From Acidimicrobiia bacterium (GTDB taxonomy: Bacteria; Actinomycetota; Acidimicrobiia; Acidimicrobiales; AC-14), in contig JAFASB010000018.1 in assembly GCA_019244985.1 (NCBI GenBank), positions 1 through 6,888 on the forward strand: DNA of 6,888 nucleotides, given 5' to 3'. A program made the position numbers and the translations under genes. This document shows positions 5,304 through 6,888 of the stretch, in pieces. Position 1 is the first letter of the stretch. Each line of letters opens with the position of its first letter. The notes beneath the pieces are model-generated. The model was not told the origin of the DNA. It did no database searches and worked only from the letters and a program-made list of their open reading frames with translations.

Positions 5304-6551
5304 GTGGGCGGGATCACCGACGAGGGCGTCGCCCAGCTGCGGCGCCGCATCGGTGTGCCGTATCCGCATCCCGTCCCGCCGCATTACCTCGCGCCGAACG
5401 AGGATGCCTTCCGTCAGGTCGCGGAGAGTTACGGTGACGACAATCCGCTGTGGTGCGATCCCGCATACGCGGCGAAGTCGCGATGGGGCGGTGTGATCGC
5501 CCCGCCCCAGCTCGTGGGCGGCGACACGCTGGTCGGCGAGAACGAGGTGTCGACGCTCGATCCCGACACCGAGGAGCTTCTGCGCGGCGATCCGATCCGC
5601 GGTGCCCACGCCTTCTACGCCGGCAGCTTCCGTGAATGGTGGGGACCCATGCGGCCCGGCGCCCGGATGACACGCCGCAACGCACTGGTCGGCGTCCACG
5701 AAAAGAGCAGCGAGTTTGCGGACCGGGCCGTGCACGAATGGACCGCCGAGGTGTTCGCGGAAGCCGACAGGTCCGTTTTGGCGGCCCAGTACCGGCTGAT
5801 GATCCGCACCGATCGTGAGAAGGCGACCGAGCGCAAGAAGTACGACGAGACGCGGATGGAGCCGTACTCCGACGAGCAGCTGGCCGAGATCGACGCCGTT
5901 TACGCCGCCGAGCGTGAACGCCGCCGTGGCGACGTCCCCCGCTACTGGGAGGATGTCTCCGAGGGCGACGAGCTCGGCCCGATCGTGAAGGGCCCGTTGC
6001 GCGTCACCGACATGATCTGCTGGCACGTCGGCATGGGCATGGGTCTCTACGGCGTGCGGGCGCTGCGGCTCGGCTACGACCAACGCCAGAGGATGCCCCG
6101 CTTCTTCCGGCCCGACGACCTGAACGTTCCCGACGTCCAACAGCGCGTGCACTGGGACCCCGAATGGGCGCGGGCTGCCGGCAATCCCGCGATATACGAC
6201 TACGGACGCATGCGCGAGACCTGGCTGATCCACCTGTGCACCGACTGGATGGGTGACGACGCCTGGCTCTGGAAGCTCGACTGCGAGTTCCGCAGGTTCA
6301 ACTACGTCGGCGACACCCATTGGATGCGCGGGCGGGTGACGCGCAAATACATGGCGGACGGCGGGCGCCCGGCGGTCGACTGCGACGTCTGGGGCGAGAA
6401 TCAGCGGGCCGAGGTGACCACGCCCGGGCACGCGACGATCCTGTTGTCATCGCGCGAGCACGGAGAGGTGCGCCTTCCCGACGTGCCAGGTGGAGCGACG
6501 ACCTGCCAGCAGACGCTCGACGCGCTCGTCGAGCGGTTCGCTTCATCGTGA
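5304..6551 (+). CDS. MaoC/FAS1-like double-hotdog acyl dehydratase family protein
   Basis: A 415-residue protein of two hotdog halves, predicted to hydrate or dehydrate an enoyl/hydroxyacyl-CoA in the cytosol. The N-terminal half carries the FAS1-like dehydratase signature ESYGDDNPLWCDPAYA followed by SRWGGVIAPP (residues 41-68); the equivalent R-hydratase motif is GDxNPLHxD, so the usual catalytic His is Trp50 here (codon 5451-5453). The C-terminal half starts near PRYWEDVSEGDELGP (212 onward) and has IYDYGRMRETWLIHLCTDWM with D299 and H310, then the strand-rich tail FNYVGDTHWMRGRVTRKYM. The first in-frame GTG is at 5298, but the likely -10 ends at 5297, so GTG 5304 was chosen (two residues shorter). 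It overlaps the crotonase by GTGA. The active half may be C-terminal, or the protein may act with a partner as the heteromeric steroid-pathway hydratases do. Family confident; substrate unknown. Confidence 0.88.
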   Translation: MGGITDEGVAQLRRRIGVPYPHPVPPHYLAPNEDAFRQVAESYGDDNPLWCDPAYAAKSRWGGVIAPPQLVGGDTLVGENEVSTLDPDTEELLRGDPIRGAHAFYAGSFREWWGPMRPGARMTRRNALVGVHEKSSEFADRAVHEWTAEVFAEADRSVLAAQYRLMIRTDREKATERKKYDETRMEPYSDEQLAEIDAVYAAERERRRGDVPRYWEDVSEGDELGPIVKGPLRVTDMICWHVGMGMGLYGVRALRLGYDQRQRMPRFFRPDDLNVPDVQQRVHWDPEWARAAGNPAIYDYGRMRETWLIHLCTDWMGDDAWLWKLDCEFRRFNYVGDTHWMRGRVTRKYMADGGRPAVDCDVWGENQRAEVTTPGHATILLSSREHGEVRLPDVPGGATTCQQTLDALVERFASS

Positions 6552-6888
6552 GCTACTCGTCGGTCGGCGGGCTCGACGTGGTGCTCGACGATTCGGGAGT
6601 CCTCCGCCTGACCCTCGACCGGCCTGACAAGCGCAACGCGCTCGACGACGGCATGGTCGCCGGCCTCATCGCTGCGGTGGAAGCGGCCGGTCAGGACGAA
6701 GCCGTGCGCGCCATCTTCGTGAGCGGCCGAGGCGAGCACTTCTGCGGCGGCTTCGACATCGTTGGGCGAAACCGGCCCGGCGAGGAGAAGCCGCGTGCGG
6801 GAAGCATCCAGCGCCGGCTGCCGTCGCAGGCGCACCGGCTGATTCCGCTCCTCCTGACCGTGCAGACCCCGGTCGTGTGCGCTGCGCG
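6548..6888 (+). CDS. Enoyl-CoA hydratase/isomerase (crotonase) family, 3' end missing
   Basis: The first 113 residues of a crotonase-fold enzyme are present and the frame is open to the right edge. The start GTG overlaps the preceding stop as GTGA, so translation is probably coupled. Visible features are the opening strand VVLDDSGVLRLTLDRPDKRN, the family motif LDRPDKRNAL (23-32), and the first oxyanion-hole/CoA loop RGEHFCGGFDI (61-71), where CGGFD replaces the more usual CAGxD. The strand LTVQTPVVCAAR at the edge leads into the second oxyanion-hole glycines and the acid/base residues, which lie outside the window, so hydratase, isomerase or another crotonase reaction cannot be told apart. 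With the dehydratase and the acyl-CoA dehydrogenase it fits beta-oxidation-like steps on the same CoA-linked intermediate. Confidence 0.9.
   Translation, partial: MSYSSVGGLDVVLDDSGVLRLTLDRPDKRNALDDGMVAGLIAAVEAAGQDEAVRAIFVSGRGEHFCGGFDIVGRNRPGEEKPRAGSIQRRLPSQAHRLIPLLLTVQTPVVCAA

Noticed and set aside
4983..6431. 482-codon minus-strand open frame opposite the MaoC-like gene
   Set aside because: It crosses the divergent promoter and the dehydrogenase start in another frame, is rich in His/Val/Gly/Arg, and matches no family I know; a GC-driven shadow.
1..6888. tRNA, rRNA, CRISPR arrays, insertion sequences, attachment sites
   Set aside because: I saw no repeat-spacer pattern, transposase, terminal inverted repeats or RNA-gene-like sequence; only 28, 81 and 26 bp are non-coding between the genes.

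Overview
The window is a compact, GC-rich stretch (by eye about two thirds G+C) with almost no non-coding DNA. Its gene types (a soluble P450, a KshA-like Rieske oxygenase, an acyl-CoA dehydrogenase, a MaoC/FAS1-like dehydratase, a crotonase), together with near-universal GTG starts and apparently leaderless promoters, point to an actinobacterium with broad lipid, terpenoid or steroid-like catabolism. Mycobacterium/Rhodococcus relatives or Acidimicrobiia are both possible; I cannot place it more closely from sequence alone.

Layout. (1) A partial minus-strand gene (1-204) encodes a small unknown, possibly NIPSNAP/ferredoxin-fold protein and runs off the left edge. (2) It diverges, across only 28 bp, from a plus-strand operon of cytochrome P450 (233-1420), Rieske non-heme iron oxygenase (1413-2354) and a 91-residue YCII-like protein (2351-2626). 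These three genes overlap by 8 and 4 nt. (3) That operon converges on a minus-strand pair, an acyl-CoA dehydrogenase (5277-4030) followed by a branched-chain-amino-acid-type solute-binding protein (3948-2623). The two converging stop codons share one CTAG. (4) The acyl-CoA dehydrogenase in turn diverges, across about 26 bp, from a plus-strand MaoC/FAS1-like dehydratase (5304-6551) that overlaps by 4 nt a crotonase-family gene (6548 onward) cut by the right edge.

Functional reading. The genes fit one catabolic module: oxygenases activate a hydrophobic, probably cyclic substrate. A dehydrogenase, a hydratase/dehydratase and a crotonase then carry out beta-oxidation-like steps on CoA thioesters. 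A ligand-binding protein would sense or bind the substrate or a product. The substrate is not readable from the sequence, and no ferredoxin, ferredoxin reductase, acyl-CoA ligase, ABC permease or regulator gene lies in the window.

The most interesting non-genic signal is the first divergent junction. Positions 197-240 form an imperfect 44-bp palindrome (16 of 22 mirrored positions match). Each half carries a -35-like hexamer, a 16-bp spacer, a TANNNT -10 hexamer, an 8-nt gap and then a GTG GCC start, which looks like a symmetric bidirectional leaderless promoter. The second divergent junction has a similar but less symmetric arrangement. A second notable point is the solute-binding protein: it has no signal peptide and carries an 82-residue polar N-terminal extension, so it may be a cytoplasmic ligand sensor rather than a transport protein.
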